Assembly (NCBI RefSeq): GCF_001547935.1
Contig: NZ_AP014635.1
Span: 434,001 to 498,000 of the forward strand
Length of the DNA stretch: 64,000 nucleotides
Source of the DNA: Vibrio tritonius
Lineage (GTDB): Bacteria > Pseudomonadota > Gammaproteobacteria > Enterobacterales > Vibrionaceae
Direction: 5' to 3'
Part shown: piece by piece, positions 40,792 through 48,402 of the stretch
Numbering within the stretch: the stretch's first letter is position 1
Layout: the number at the start of each line of letters is the position of its first letter
The notes under the pieces: generated by a model
Database searches by the model: none
Seen by the model: the letters and a program-made list of their open reading frames with translations, nothing else
Told to the model about the DNA's origin: nothing
Made by a program: the position numbers and the translations under genes

Positions 40792-41009
40792 ACTTTCTGT
40801 AGTTCTAAAAATGACTACTCAAACTGTTTGTACGTTGCTTCATTTAATACTTTCAAAAACGTGATGTAGTGCGCCTCGAATTAAATGGGACAGAAGCGCC
40901 ATAGAACATCCGCTCTAAAACATTTATGCCCCATTCCGTGTTTCGGACAGTGGGCAATGTAGAAATAAGAGTCCAACTGTACACAAATTTAAGTCATGTT
41001 ATTAAATTA

Positions 41010-41918
41010 CTACTGACTCGGAGTCACTCTCTCTGAAAGCCGTTGAGTTATCCAGTCAACAAAAAGACGAACTCTTGCACTTAGACGTTTTGTTGGGGGG
41101 TAAAGCAGAGAAATAGGAACATCGCCATCTGTTTCACGAGCAAGAACCTGAATTAATTCTCCTGAGAACAATAGATGACTAACAACTGAAGCATGAGCTT
41201 GTCCAATACCATAACCACTCAAAATAAAATTTACATAGCTTGCACTATCATTTGTAGCAATATTAAACCTCGATATTCGCTTTTCAACTCCATTGTTGTT
41301 AAAGATCATAGGCCAAACTTCGCCATTGTTTGCACTAATGTAACCAACAATCTGATGCGATTTTTCTAGTTCATCACTACTTTCAGGCATGCCAAATTGT
41401 TTAATGTACTTAGCACTTGCACAGGTAACTAATTTATCTTTATAAATCGTTTTTCCTATCATCGATGAATCTGCCAGTTTACCAGCTCGAATCACGCAAT
41501 CTATGCCTTCCTCGACTAGATTTACTGGTCGATCACCACTCCCTAGGATTAACTGAATATCTGGATAACGTTGCCTAAATTCATCCAGCATGGGGAATAA
41601 AACAAATGTAGCTAATGATGAGTACACATCTACTCTTAATCTACCTTTAGCAGTTGACTTCATACCCATTAAGGCTTCGTCAGCTTCATCAAGTGCAGAC
41701 ATCAACAGATTAACACGATTGTAATAATCTATCCCTTCGACAGTAAGCGTTACAGAGCGCGTTGTTCGTTGAATCAACTTTGTACCTAAGTATTCTTCCA
41801 AATCTATTAGAGCTTTACTAACAGTTGATCTAGGCATGTCGAGCTGAGCTGCTGCTTTGGTAAAAGAGCGGCATTCAGCAATCTTTTGAAACGTTCTTAT
41901 CGCTAGTAGTTGATCCAT
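41010..41918 (-). CDS. LysR-family regulator (divergent from nitroreductase)
   Basis: The 302-residue protein starts MDQLLAIRTFQKIAECRSFTKAAAQLDMPRSTVSKALIDLE, a typical LysR helix-turn-helix. The effector domain is of the PBP2 type (GRLRVDVYSSLATFVLFPML, VEEGIDCVIRAGKLADSSMI). It is divergent from the nitroreductase gene across 127 bp. By the usual LysR logic it probably controls that gene. AT-rich codon use suggests an acquired pair. Confidence 0.88.
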   Translation of the reverse strand: MDQLLAIRTFQKIAECRSFTKAAAQLDMPRSTVSKALIDLEEYLGTKLIQRTTRSVTLTVEGIDYYNRVNLLMSALDEADEALMGMKSTAKGRLRVDVYSSLATFVLFPMLDEFRQRYPDIQLILGSGDRPVNLVEEGIDCVIRAGKLADSSMIGKTIYKDKLVTCASAKYIKQFGMPESSDELEKSHQIVGYISANNGEVWPMIFNNNGVEKRISRFNIATNDSASYVNFILSGYGIGQAHASVVSHLLFSGELIQVLARETDGDVPISLLYPPTKRLSARVRLFVDWITQRLSERVTPSQ

Positions 41919-42045
41919 AAGTCTATCTGTTCTCTTTTTATTAATTGTACATAATTATGGAATATCATGTCATGATTAGCGTGTTTATCTAACCAATAAT
42001 GATAGTTATTGTAGAAGCATCTTCAATGAACTAGGGATAAAGAAA

Positions 42046-42888
42046 ATGTCACTTTATAAAGATGAAGAACTACTACAGCAGAGATATGGCTCACAACAAA
42101 AGCCAGATAACATACAATGGACTCCTGAAGTTAAAACGATGTTGACTCACCGTTCTGTGAGAACCTTTCTGCCTGAAGGTCTACCAGAAGGTACACTTGA
42201 AACTATGGTTGCTGCTGCTCAGTCTGCATCAAATTCTTCAGCACTAAATCAATGGAGCCTTGTCGCTGTTACAAAACCAGAATTGAAACAACAGATTGCT
42301 GATACTATTGCGGCCACCGTTCCTACAGATCGAATACCTTGGATAGAAGAAGCTCCTGCTTTATTACTTTGGGTAGCTGACTTGTCTCGCTCTGAAGAGA
42401 TAACCAAACAGCACGGAGGCGATCCGGTTGTGCTTGATTACTTAGATTCATTTCTGATGGCTTCAATTGATTCAGCTTTAGCGGCACAAAATGCGTCTTT
42501 AGCTGCTGAATCTATGGGGTTAGGTATCGTGTTTCTTGGTGTAATGCGCAATGCAGCTAAAGAGCTTGCAGAAATGATTAATCTTCCACCTTATAGTTTT
42601 GTGACATTTGGTATGGCTGTGGGAAAACCAGATCCATCTAGAGCCAGTTCTATACGCCCACGTCCAGCACAGCCCATGGTTTTGCATTATAACAAATATG
42701 ATCCGGGTGAATATGTTAAGTATTTAGATGGGTATGAAGAAGCTATACTCAATTTTCGTACCGAACAGGGTATGAAAATAAAAACTTGGCAAGAGGCTGT
42801 TTGCTTTGCTGCTACAGACATGAGCTATATGGGAGGAAGAGAAAAACTTCGTCAAACTATAGAACAGCGTGGTTTCAAATTACTTTAA
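42046..42888 (+). CDS. Nitroreductase family flavoprotein (NfsA-like)
   Basis: FMN-dependent NAD(P)H oxidoreductase. The 280 residues include the FMN-binding start THRSVRTFLPEGLPEGTLETMVAAAQSASNSSALNQWS and the SLAAESMGLGIVFLG, LPPYSFVTFGMAVGKP core. A C-terminal region (EYVKYLDGYEEAILNFRTEQG) resembles NfsA/FRP enzymes. Physiological substrate unknown. Regulation by the divergent LysR protein is inferred. Confidence 0.88.
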   Translation: MSLYKDEELLQQRYGSQQKPDNIQWTPEVKTMLTHRSVRTFLPEGLPEGTLETMVAAAQSASNSSALNQWSLVAVTKPELKQQIADTIAATVPTDRIPWIEEAPALLLWVADLSRSEEITKQHGGDPVVLDYLDSFLMASIDSALAAQNASLAAESMGLGIVFLGVMRNAAKELAEMINLPPYSFVTFGMAVGKPDPSRASSIRPRPAQPMVLHYNKYDPGEYVKYLDGYEEAILNFRTEQGMKIKTWQEAVCFAATDMSYMGGREKLRQTIEQRGFKLL

Positions 42889-42912
42889 TTTAATACGATT
42901 TGTGCCAGATGT

Positions 42913-42936
42913 AGTGGCCGAAAGATCTTGGCCACT
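42913..42936 (+). terminator. Hairpin after the nitroreductase gene
   Basis: Stem AGTGGCC/GGCCACT with a 10-base loop. There is no T-run, so termination is uncertain. Confidence 0.45.
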
Positions 42937-43271
42937 CAAATCGGGTTAAATTGCCTAGGTGCAATATTAGGAATAATCCGACTATCCTATGGTGTGTAAC
43001 TCGTAATTGTCCAAAAGTTTGTTAACCAGCGTTGAATACAGGTTGTGACCCCCAAGTGATTCTGTCTCAATGACAATCAGCTTCATCTTTCTATGGGCTG
43101 GGAAAGTGCGAATGGATTTATGAAACCTTAGTAATATATAAACTGATATTATGGTGTCAATTTTAGCAATTAACGTTCCAAAATTGTCATCATGGTGGCA
43201 GTCACGAATCCATCATTAGAATGAATTTTTCGTCCCCCATGTTTTAGAAAGAAGATACCGTTAATCCTTGA

Positions 43272-43293
43272 AATTGCTACTATAGTAGCAATT
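43272..43293. repeat. 22-bp perfect palindrome
   Basis: The inner 20 bp read ATTGCTACTATAGTAGCAAT and one more base pair extends it on each side. It lies inside the degraded stretch between the nitroreductase gene and tRNA-Leu. Role unknown; it could be an operator or part of an element end. Confidence 0.6.
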
Positions 43294-43294
43294 G

Positions 43295-43642
43295 TCGAGG
43301 TATTGGGTTATTTGAAGAAGTTGCAAGACCTGACGAAACCGTCTGAGCCAGAATTAAAATCGATAGAGGATGTGCTTCGACATGCTTAAATCAGCCCTAA
43401 CCCTTACAAAGAACATATGACGGCATTTGGTGGTAATGGCCGAACGCCAAAGAGCGCACTAGATTCAGTTAGCTGCTCAGTCGGAATTGTCTTCAAAGAA
43501 CGCGATTATGGTGATGGCTGAAGAAATATTTGAAGCAACACGCTCGTTTAGTAATGAGGCCAAACATCTGGGCTTGTCACCTAATCTAATTAAGGAGATT
43601 GACAAGGATATGGTAGAAAAATTCCAGTCGCTGTATGTTTAG
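43295..43642 (+). pseudogene. Degraded coding remnant
   Basis: The 913 bp between the nitroreductase gene and tRNA-Leu hold no intact gene. Here short in-frame pieces switch frames: GYLKKLQDLTKPSEPELKSI, then MTAFGGNGRTPKSALDSV, then QLAAQSELSSKNAIMVMAEE running to SLYV and a stop. Several stops and frame changes separate them. The peptide-like composition suggests a decayed gene, but I do not recognise the family. Confidence 0.35.
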
Positions 43643-43802
43643 GATAAATCAAATTCGCCTAGCTCGAAGCTGACAAAATGTTCGCCATTTTTGTATTTTG
43701 CTTAAAAAACAAACATATGAGAAGGATAAGTGTGATCGTTATCTCTTTTCGTATATGTGTCTCTTTTCACACTTTGGGTTTAGCAGGATATTAGCGTCAC
43801 AC

Positions 43803-43889
43803 GCAGATGTGGTGGAATTGGTAGACACGCTAGCTTCAGGTGCTAGTGGCCTAACGGTCGTGGGAGTTCAAGTCTCCCCATCTGCACCA
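43803..43889 (+). tRNA. tRNA-Leu(CAG)
   Basis: The 87-nt cloverleaf has acceptor stem GCAGATG/CATCTGC, a long variable arm, anticodon loop TTCAGGT (CAG) and encoded CCA. A strong terminator follows at once. It is a single gene. Confidence 0.96.
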
Positions 43890-43893
43890 GTTT

Positions 43894-43926
43894 TAAAAAG
43901 CCCGTTATTTATAACGGGCTTTTTTG
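43894..43926 (+). terminator. Terminator after tRNA-Leu
   Basis: Stem AAAGCCCGTTAT/ATAACGGGCTTT with a T-run. Confidence 0.9.
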
Positions 43927-43969
43927 TTATTAAACAATTACTTGTCTTATATCTTGTGGCGCTTCTTTG

Positions 43970-44854
43970 TTAGTTTATCTTGTCCTTGAACTCTGAAATG
44001 AAGCGGATAAAAGCGTGTTCTGCCTGCGATAAGGCATCTTCATCCAACCAGCATAAATGAAAGTGACAATACTCTTTCGGCGATAAGGAAATAGCGTGTA
44101 GGTTAGGCGTCTTTTCTACGAGATCTCGCAGTAGTGTTGAAACGCCCAAACCATCCAGTGTGGCTTGTACTATTGTCGGAATGTAGTTGCTTTCGATGAT
44201 GACATTAGGGCGAAATCCCGCTTGCTCGCAGCGCTTATCAATGATGTTTCGTTGCAAAAAGGTGTCATCCATTAATATGAGTGGCAAATACTCAAACTCA
44301 TTGTCTTGCATCGATTCTTTTTGTGCCAATGGATGATCAAGCGCACAACTAGCAACCATCTCTTGCTGTTCTAATGAAATACGCGGCCACTTTCTATGTA
44401 TGCGTCTTTCATCGATGATAGCAAGGTTCAGTTGTCCTTCTTCAAGATGGCTGCGAATGGTATTTGCGCTGTTTTGAATAACAGAGATGCGAATACCCGG
44501 ATAGGTTTGATGGAACTGTTTGAGAATGTGAGGAAATTGAGTGTAACCATACATTTGTGGTACCCCAATTTTTAGGTGGCCTGTTCGAAGTTTTTGGTGA
44601 TCGGCAATCTCTTGTTCTACTCGTTCAATTTCGCTGAAAATTCGTTTAGAACGTTTTAGGAGTAGATGACCTTCTTCCGTTAGCTTAAGTGGTTGATTGC
44701 GCACTCGTGTAAATAGTAACACTCCCAGTTCTTCTTCTAATTTCTTTATCGCTACACTCAAACTGGGCTGGGCAACATGCAGTTCAGCGGCGGCTCGAGT
44801 CACGTTTTGTAGACGAGCAATGGCTTCAAAATAACGTAATACTCTGATTTCCAT
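43970..44854 (-). CDS. LysR-family regulator
   Basis: The 294-residue protein starts MEIRVLRYFEAIARLQNVTRAAAELHVAQPSLSVAIKKLE, a typical LysR DNA-binding domain. Its effector domain resembles the CynR/BenM group (LKIGVPQMYGYTQFPHILKQF). It is divergent from a cupin-like gene with 184 bp between starts. It may control that gene, or the nearby polygalacturonase, but nothing in the sequence proves either. Confidence 0.88.
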   Translation of the reverse strand: MEIRVLRYFEAIARLQNVTRAAAELHVAQPSLSVAIKKLEEELGVLLFTRVRNQPLKLTEEGHLLLKRSKRIFSEIERVEQEIADHQKLRTGHLKIGVPQMYGYTQFPHILKQFHQTYPGIRISVIQNSANTIRSHLEEGQLNLAIIDERRIHRKWPRISLEQQEMVASCALDHPLAQKESMQDNEFEYLPLILMDDTFLQRNIIDKRCEQAGFRPNVIIESNYIPTIVQATLDGLGVSTLLRDLVEKTPNLHAISLSPKEYCHFHLCWLDEDALSQAEHAFIRFISEFKDKIN

Positions 44855-45038
44855 ATTAAGACACTATGCTGGGAATAAAAAAACAGTATTTCCTCTCTCG
44901 AGAAAGAGTCAATACAATTTTTGTTATTAATACGAGAACAATCAATATCTGGCCTGCAGAATGTTTACCTTGGGAATGGTGGTAAGCGATATGGGCATCC
45001 CTTGCTGGCTTTTTTCTTTCGTCTATAAATGAGCGATT

Positions 45039-45395
45039 ATGTTAACCGATGAATTTCTCCACAACCTAGAACAAGCTGACTTGAGAGAGTCTTATGAAGG
45101 TATTCGATATGCTTCATTCGACTTTGGTGGAGGCTTTACGCAAGGTTACATGTTGTTTGAGCCGCAAAAGGTATTGCCTAAATTTTCGTTTCATCAGTCT
45201 ATTAGCTTGCTCATTTTAGAAGGGCATGCAGAGCTTACTATTGACCAACACAATCATTTATTGCGTGCTTCTGACCTCTACGTTATCCCTGCTGATAAAG
45301 TATTTTCGTTAGAAAATGTTTCTGGGAAATACCGCTTAAAAATATTGTTAACCTCAGAACAACCGATCGATTTTGGTATTCGTTGGATACATTAG
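45039..45395 (+). CDS. Cupin-like small protein
   Basis: The 118-residue protein has a beta-rich core SLLILEGHAELTIDQHNHLLRASDLYVIPADKVFSLENV. This looks like a single cupin barrel with the typical glycine turn (LEGHAEL) and histidine-containing loop (DQHNH). Such domains often sense or bind sugars or metals. The start ATG has no strong ribosome site. Its neighbours (divergent LysR, convergent polygalacturonase) suggest a role in carbohydrate sensing, which is inference only. Confidence 0.65.
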   Translation: MLTDEFLHNLEQADLRESYEGIRYASFDFGGGFTQGYMLFEPQKVLPKFSFHQSISLLILEGHAELTIDQHNHLLRASDLYVIPADKVFSLENVSGKYRLKILLTSEQPIDFGIRWIH

Positions 45396-45399
45396 GTTT

Positions 45400-45434
45400 T
45401 AAAAAGTTGCTCCCTTCATTAGGGAAGGGAGCAA
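45400..45434 (-). terminator. Terminator after pehX
   Basis: Stem TTGCTCCCTTC/GAAGGGAGCAA-type hairpin. On the minus strand it is followed by CTTTTTAAAA. It lies just past the pehX stop. Confidence 0.75.
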
Positions 45435-45453
45435 GCTATTTGTTTGACGCGTT

Positions 45454-47466
45454 TTATTTGTAAGGTGGTGAGACTTTTACAAATTTGACGTTCTTTGAAT
45501 GGCTGAGTTTCCAAGGAGAGTCATTGCCGTTCAGGAATGTTACCTCTTCAAATTGGCTATCTTTAAGATGATCGATACGAGTTTTTTGGTCTTGGTAAAA
45601 CGTCACTTGTTTAAATGATAAGTGATTGTGCCACGTTTCTGGGTAGCTCACTTTGCTGTCTTGACCGTCGTACCCATCAATCAAGATGGACGGTTTTTGG
45701 GATGGGTTGTGATTATCAACAGTAATATCGTCGATATCTATGTGGCTAAAATAGGCGGCTTGCGTGGCATTTTGGAAAACGTTGTCGCCCGCTTTGTACG
45801 CCAAAGTAAACACAAATGGGCTACCTAAGCCGCCGCGGTTTTCCACATCAAGGCCACTTGGCAATGCCGAGTGTGTATTGTGTGAACCAATATCGGCTAG
45901 GGCATTTTCTCTAAAGGTAATGCGCCTTACACCGCCACCAGTGGAGAGCGTGCTTTTTAAACGTAAGCCATTATCGGTCATAAAGGCGACGTTGTTTTCT
46001 GCGACAATATCTTGAATCCAAGCGCCAGTATGACTGCCCGCGACTAATACGCCATGGCCTTCGCGAGTGTAGTTGTTAAATACCCAGCCACGCTCGGTGG
46101 AGTGCACACCTTCGGTGCCCGCTTGATAATCTTTTCCTTGGCCAGCTGCGAAGTTAATGCAGTCATCACCGCTATCGATAAAGTTTGCGAATACGGCAAA
46201 GTCGCTACTATTACCAAACTCAACGCCATCAGCATTATTAATGTCGAACGTTTCGGTGCGAGTGTAAGCCATGGTGGCCTGTTCGCTATCAAGGAACATC
46301 ACGCCGTGATACGCCGGGTTGAGTAAGGTTAACCCAGAGAAATAGATCTTATTGACTCCCCGAAACGTGGCTAAAGAAGAGCGACGATTAGCGTAGATAT
46401 CTTTATTGAACTGGCCAAGATACTCAATTTTGGAAGTATCCCCATCCCAGTTTGGATGATACTCACGATAGGCCGATATCATTTGATCTTTGGCTAAGAT
46501 TCCCAAGGTATAGACGCGATCTCGACCTCCTGGTGGATGATAGGCAAGTTCTTGTCCTGCTTCATCTCGTGTGGTGCCTTGTTTTAGCCACCCACTGCCA
46601 TCCAACGTTCCTGCACCGACAATACGGATATTTTCAAAAGTCCCCATACGGTGGTCGTAACCTTGCTGACTGTGATTTTCACCATTGCGGTGATCAGCAG
46701 TTAATGCATTGAGCAAGGAAGGGGGGCGACGCGAATCGGTTGCATTGGTTCTAAAACTGTAGAGTTGGTAGCCCTGCTGTAAAGGATAATCTTTAGCATA
46801 AGGAGAGCCTTTTAACGTCGCGCCTTTAGCAATTTCCAGCGTCATATTGCTGTGTAGAAACAGTGCGCCAGTGACATAAGTGGCTCCTGAATCGCTGGGG
46901 GCAATCAATACTCGACAGCCGTAGGCATTGGTTGACTGATTTGCACATTGGTCAATGGCGGTTTGAATGGCTTTGGTGTTGAGGGTGTTGCCATCGCCTT
47001 TTGCACCTAATTGGGTGATATCAACCGTATGGGTATAAGTCGGAGTGGTGACTTGAAGTGGTGCGCTTAACTGAGATTCTTGCCCATCATCATAAACTGC
47101 CGCAATTTGAAACTGATATTGGGTCGCCGGTTTTAATCCAGTCACCATAAAATTTTGGTAACGAATCGAGTAAGCAAAATGCGCATTATCTCGTTCATAG
47201 AACGCTTTGAAATACGGCGCAGCGGGGTTGTGCAGAGTATTGTTGTCACTGGCTAAACCTAGCGATTGGCCATTTTGATAAAGGTGATAGTCAACAATAT
47301 GTGCACGCTGCTCGGGCTGTTGCCACACCAGAACCACACTTTTTTCATCTTGAGCTAATGCTGGGGTCGAAAGTGCCAAATCGGTTGCGGGGGGAGGTGT
47401 GGCAGCTTGGCTTGATGCCGCCAGTAGCGCACAAGCGATTGAACTTAACATGGGGATTTTTCTCAT
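45454..47466 (-). CDS. pehX: Exo-poly-alpha-galacturonosidase (GH28) with N-terminal Fn3 domain
   Basis: Releases galacturonate units, probably as dimers, from pectate chains. The 670 residues start with a signal peptide (IACALLAASSQA), so it acts outside the cytoplasm. A fibronectin III domain follows (about residues 25-145: VVLVWQQPEQRAHIVDYHLY), then a GH28 beta-helix. The four GH28 motifs are present as NADG (about residue 409), GDDC (434), GHG (471) and RLK (502). Layout and motifs fit PehX of soft-rot bacteria. A KdgR-type operator lies just upstream. No other pectin genes are in the window. Confidence 0.9.
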   Translation of the reverse strand: MRKIPMLSSIACALLAASSQAATPPPATDLALSTPALAQDEKSVVLVWQQPEQRAHIVDYHLYQNGQSLGLASDNNTLHNPAAPYFKAFYERDNAHFAYSIRYQNFMVTGLKPATQYQFQIAAVYDDGQESQLSAPLQVTTPTYTHTVDITQLGAKGDGNTLNTKAIQTAIDQCANQSTNAYGCRVLIAPSDSGATYVTGALFLHSNMTLEIAKGATLKGSPYAKDYPLQQGYQLYSFRTNATDSRRPPSLLNALTADHRNGENHSQQGYDHRMGTFENIRIVGAGTLDGSGWLKQGTTRDEAGQELAYHPPGGRDRVYTLGILAKDQMISAYREYHPNWDGDTSKIEYLGQFNKDIYANRRSSLATFRGVNKIYFSGLTLLNPAYHGVMFLDSEQATMAYTRTETFDINNADGVEFGNSSDFAVFANFIDSGDDCINFAAGQGKDYQAGTEGVHSTERGWVFNNYTREGHGVLVAGSHTGAWIQDIVAENNVAFMTDNGLRLKSTLSTGGGVRRITFRENALADIGSHNTHSALPSGLDVENRGGLGSPFVFTLAYKAGDNVFQNATQAAYFSHIDIDDITVDNHNPSQKPSILIDGYDGQDSKVSYPETWHNHLSFKQVTFYQDQKTRIDHLKDSQFEEVTFLNGNDSPWKLSHSKNVKFVKVSPPYK

Positions 47467-47479
47467 GGTACCTCGCTAA

Positions 47480-47499
47480 AATAAAACATCGTTTCAAAA
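47480..47499. promoter_or_regulatory. KdgR-type operator upstream of pehX
   Basis: AATAAAACATCGTTTCAAAA agrees at its first 17 positions with the KdgR consensus AATRAAAYRNYRTTTYATTT (from memory). It begins 14 bp upstream of the pehX start codon, directly before the likely ribosome site, so binding would overlap the promoter or transcription start. Induction by 2-keto-3-deoxygluconate, the pectin breakdown product, is inferred. Confidence 0.7.
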
Positions 47500-47611
47500 T
47501 GTAATTAGAAGTTGTTTTACCATGGCTGAAAATTATGGCGTATGAGAGAGATCGCAATTTTTCATTGGCAGTCGACAAAGTTGTCACATAAGTTTTTGCG
47601 CTGTTTTTCAG

Positions 47612-47642
47612 TTCGACACTAGTGTCGACACTGGGTGTCGAA
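47612..47642. promoter_or_regulatory. Enhancer palindromes for the hyf operon (probable FhlA sites)
   Basis: A perfect 16-bp palindrome TCGACACTAGTGTCGA (47613-47628) overlaps a second one, TCGACAC-TGG-GTGTCGA (47625-47641). They lie about 125 bp upstream of the sigma-54 promoter. Related sites occur upstream of hydN. Binding by the FhlA-like protein encoded at the end of the window is inferred. Confidence 0.65.
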
Positions 47643-47746
47643 GTCACTGATTTTACGTTAATTTTCTGTTTTAAAACGGATTAACTTATTAACATTTTAA
47701 TTCTAACATTATGATTTAATTGGTTTTGTTAAATCATATTCCAGAT

Positions 47747-47762
47747 TGGCATACATGTTGCT
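47747..47762 (+). promoter_or_regulatory. Sigma-54 promoter of the hyf operon
   Basis: TGGCATACATGTTGCT matches the -24/-12 consensus TGGCAC-N5-TTGCW with GG and GC at the required spacing. It is 33 bp upstream of the hyfA start. The remaining 328-bp intergenic region to pehX is AT-rich. Confidence 0.85.
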
Positions 47763-47794
47763 CTAAAGGGCTTATTTAATTAACAGGGTATGCT

Positions 47795-48400
47795 ATGAAG
47801 AGCTTTGTGATTGCAGATCCGAAAAAATGTATCGGTTGTGGTACCTGCATGGCAGCGTGCTCCGACGTACATAAGAAGGAAGGTCTGCAGAGTCATCCCC
47901 GGTTGACAGTTGTCAAGCATCAGGATGCGACGGTTCCTGTTATGTGTCGTCACTGTGAAGATGCACCATGCGCTACGGTGTGTCCTGTACAGGCGATTAC
48001 GAAGGAAGATGATCGTGTACTGATTAATGAAACCTTATGTGTTGGCTGTACCTTGTGTGCTGTTGCCTGCCCATTTGGCGCCATTGCTTTTGATGGTAGT
48101 CGTCCGGTCGCCATGGCCAACAGTTACGATACTTATATTCCATCCACTCCTCGCTCAAGTAATCCTTGCACTTCCTCTCCTCAGACTTTTGGTCATGACA
48201 TTCTTGCCTGGGAACCTGGCGTTAAAAGCATCGCAGTGAAGTGTGATTTATGTGGATTTCGTGAAAAGGGCCCAGCTTGTGCTGAGGTGTGTCCTACCGA
48301 TGCGATTGTCATGGTGACAGACAATGAAGTGGTTGACTCTCGTTCGCTAAAACGCGAGATGGCTGCGGAAATGTCCCAAGCCACGAAGATGGAGAGATAG
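47795..48400 (+). CDS. hyfA: Hydrogenase-4 iron-sulfur subunit HyfA
   Basis: Electron-transfer polyferredoxin, 201 residues, thought to pass electrons from formate dehydrogenase to the hydrogenase. Four cysteine clusters are visible: CIGCGTCMAACSDVH, CRHCEDAPCATVCP, CVGCTLCAVACPFGA, and CDLCGFREKGPACAEVCP. These resemble HycB/HydN proteins. It is the first gene of the hyf operon and is preceded by a sigma-54 promoter. hyfB begins three bases after its stop. Confidence 0.93.
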   Translation: MKSFVIADPKKCIGCGTCMAACSDVHKKEGLQSHPRLTVVKHQDATVPVMCRHCEDAPCATVCPVQAITKEDDRVLINETLCVGCTLCAVACPFGAIAFDGSRPVAMANSYDTYIPSTPRSSNPCTSSPQTFGHDILAWEPGVKSIAVKCDLCGFREKGPACAEVCPTDAIVMVTDNEVVDSRSLKREMAAEMSQATKMER

Positions 48401-48402
48401 CA

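Noticed and set aside
40860..40960. Possible insertion-sequence remnant (GGGACAGAAGCGCC, CCCCATTCCGTGTTTCGG)
   Set aside because: A few transposon-like words but no transposase fragment, paired ends or target duplication that I could identify.
43698..43973. 91-residue open frame on the plus strand
   Set aside because: It runs straight through tRNA-Leu and its terminator, so it is not a real gene.
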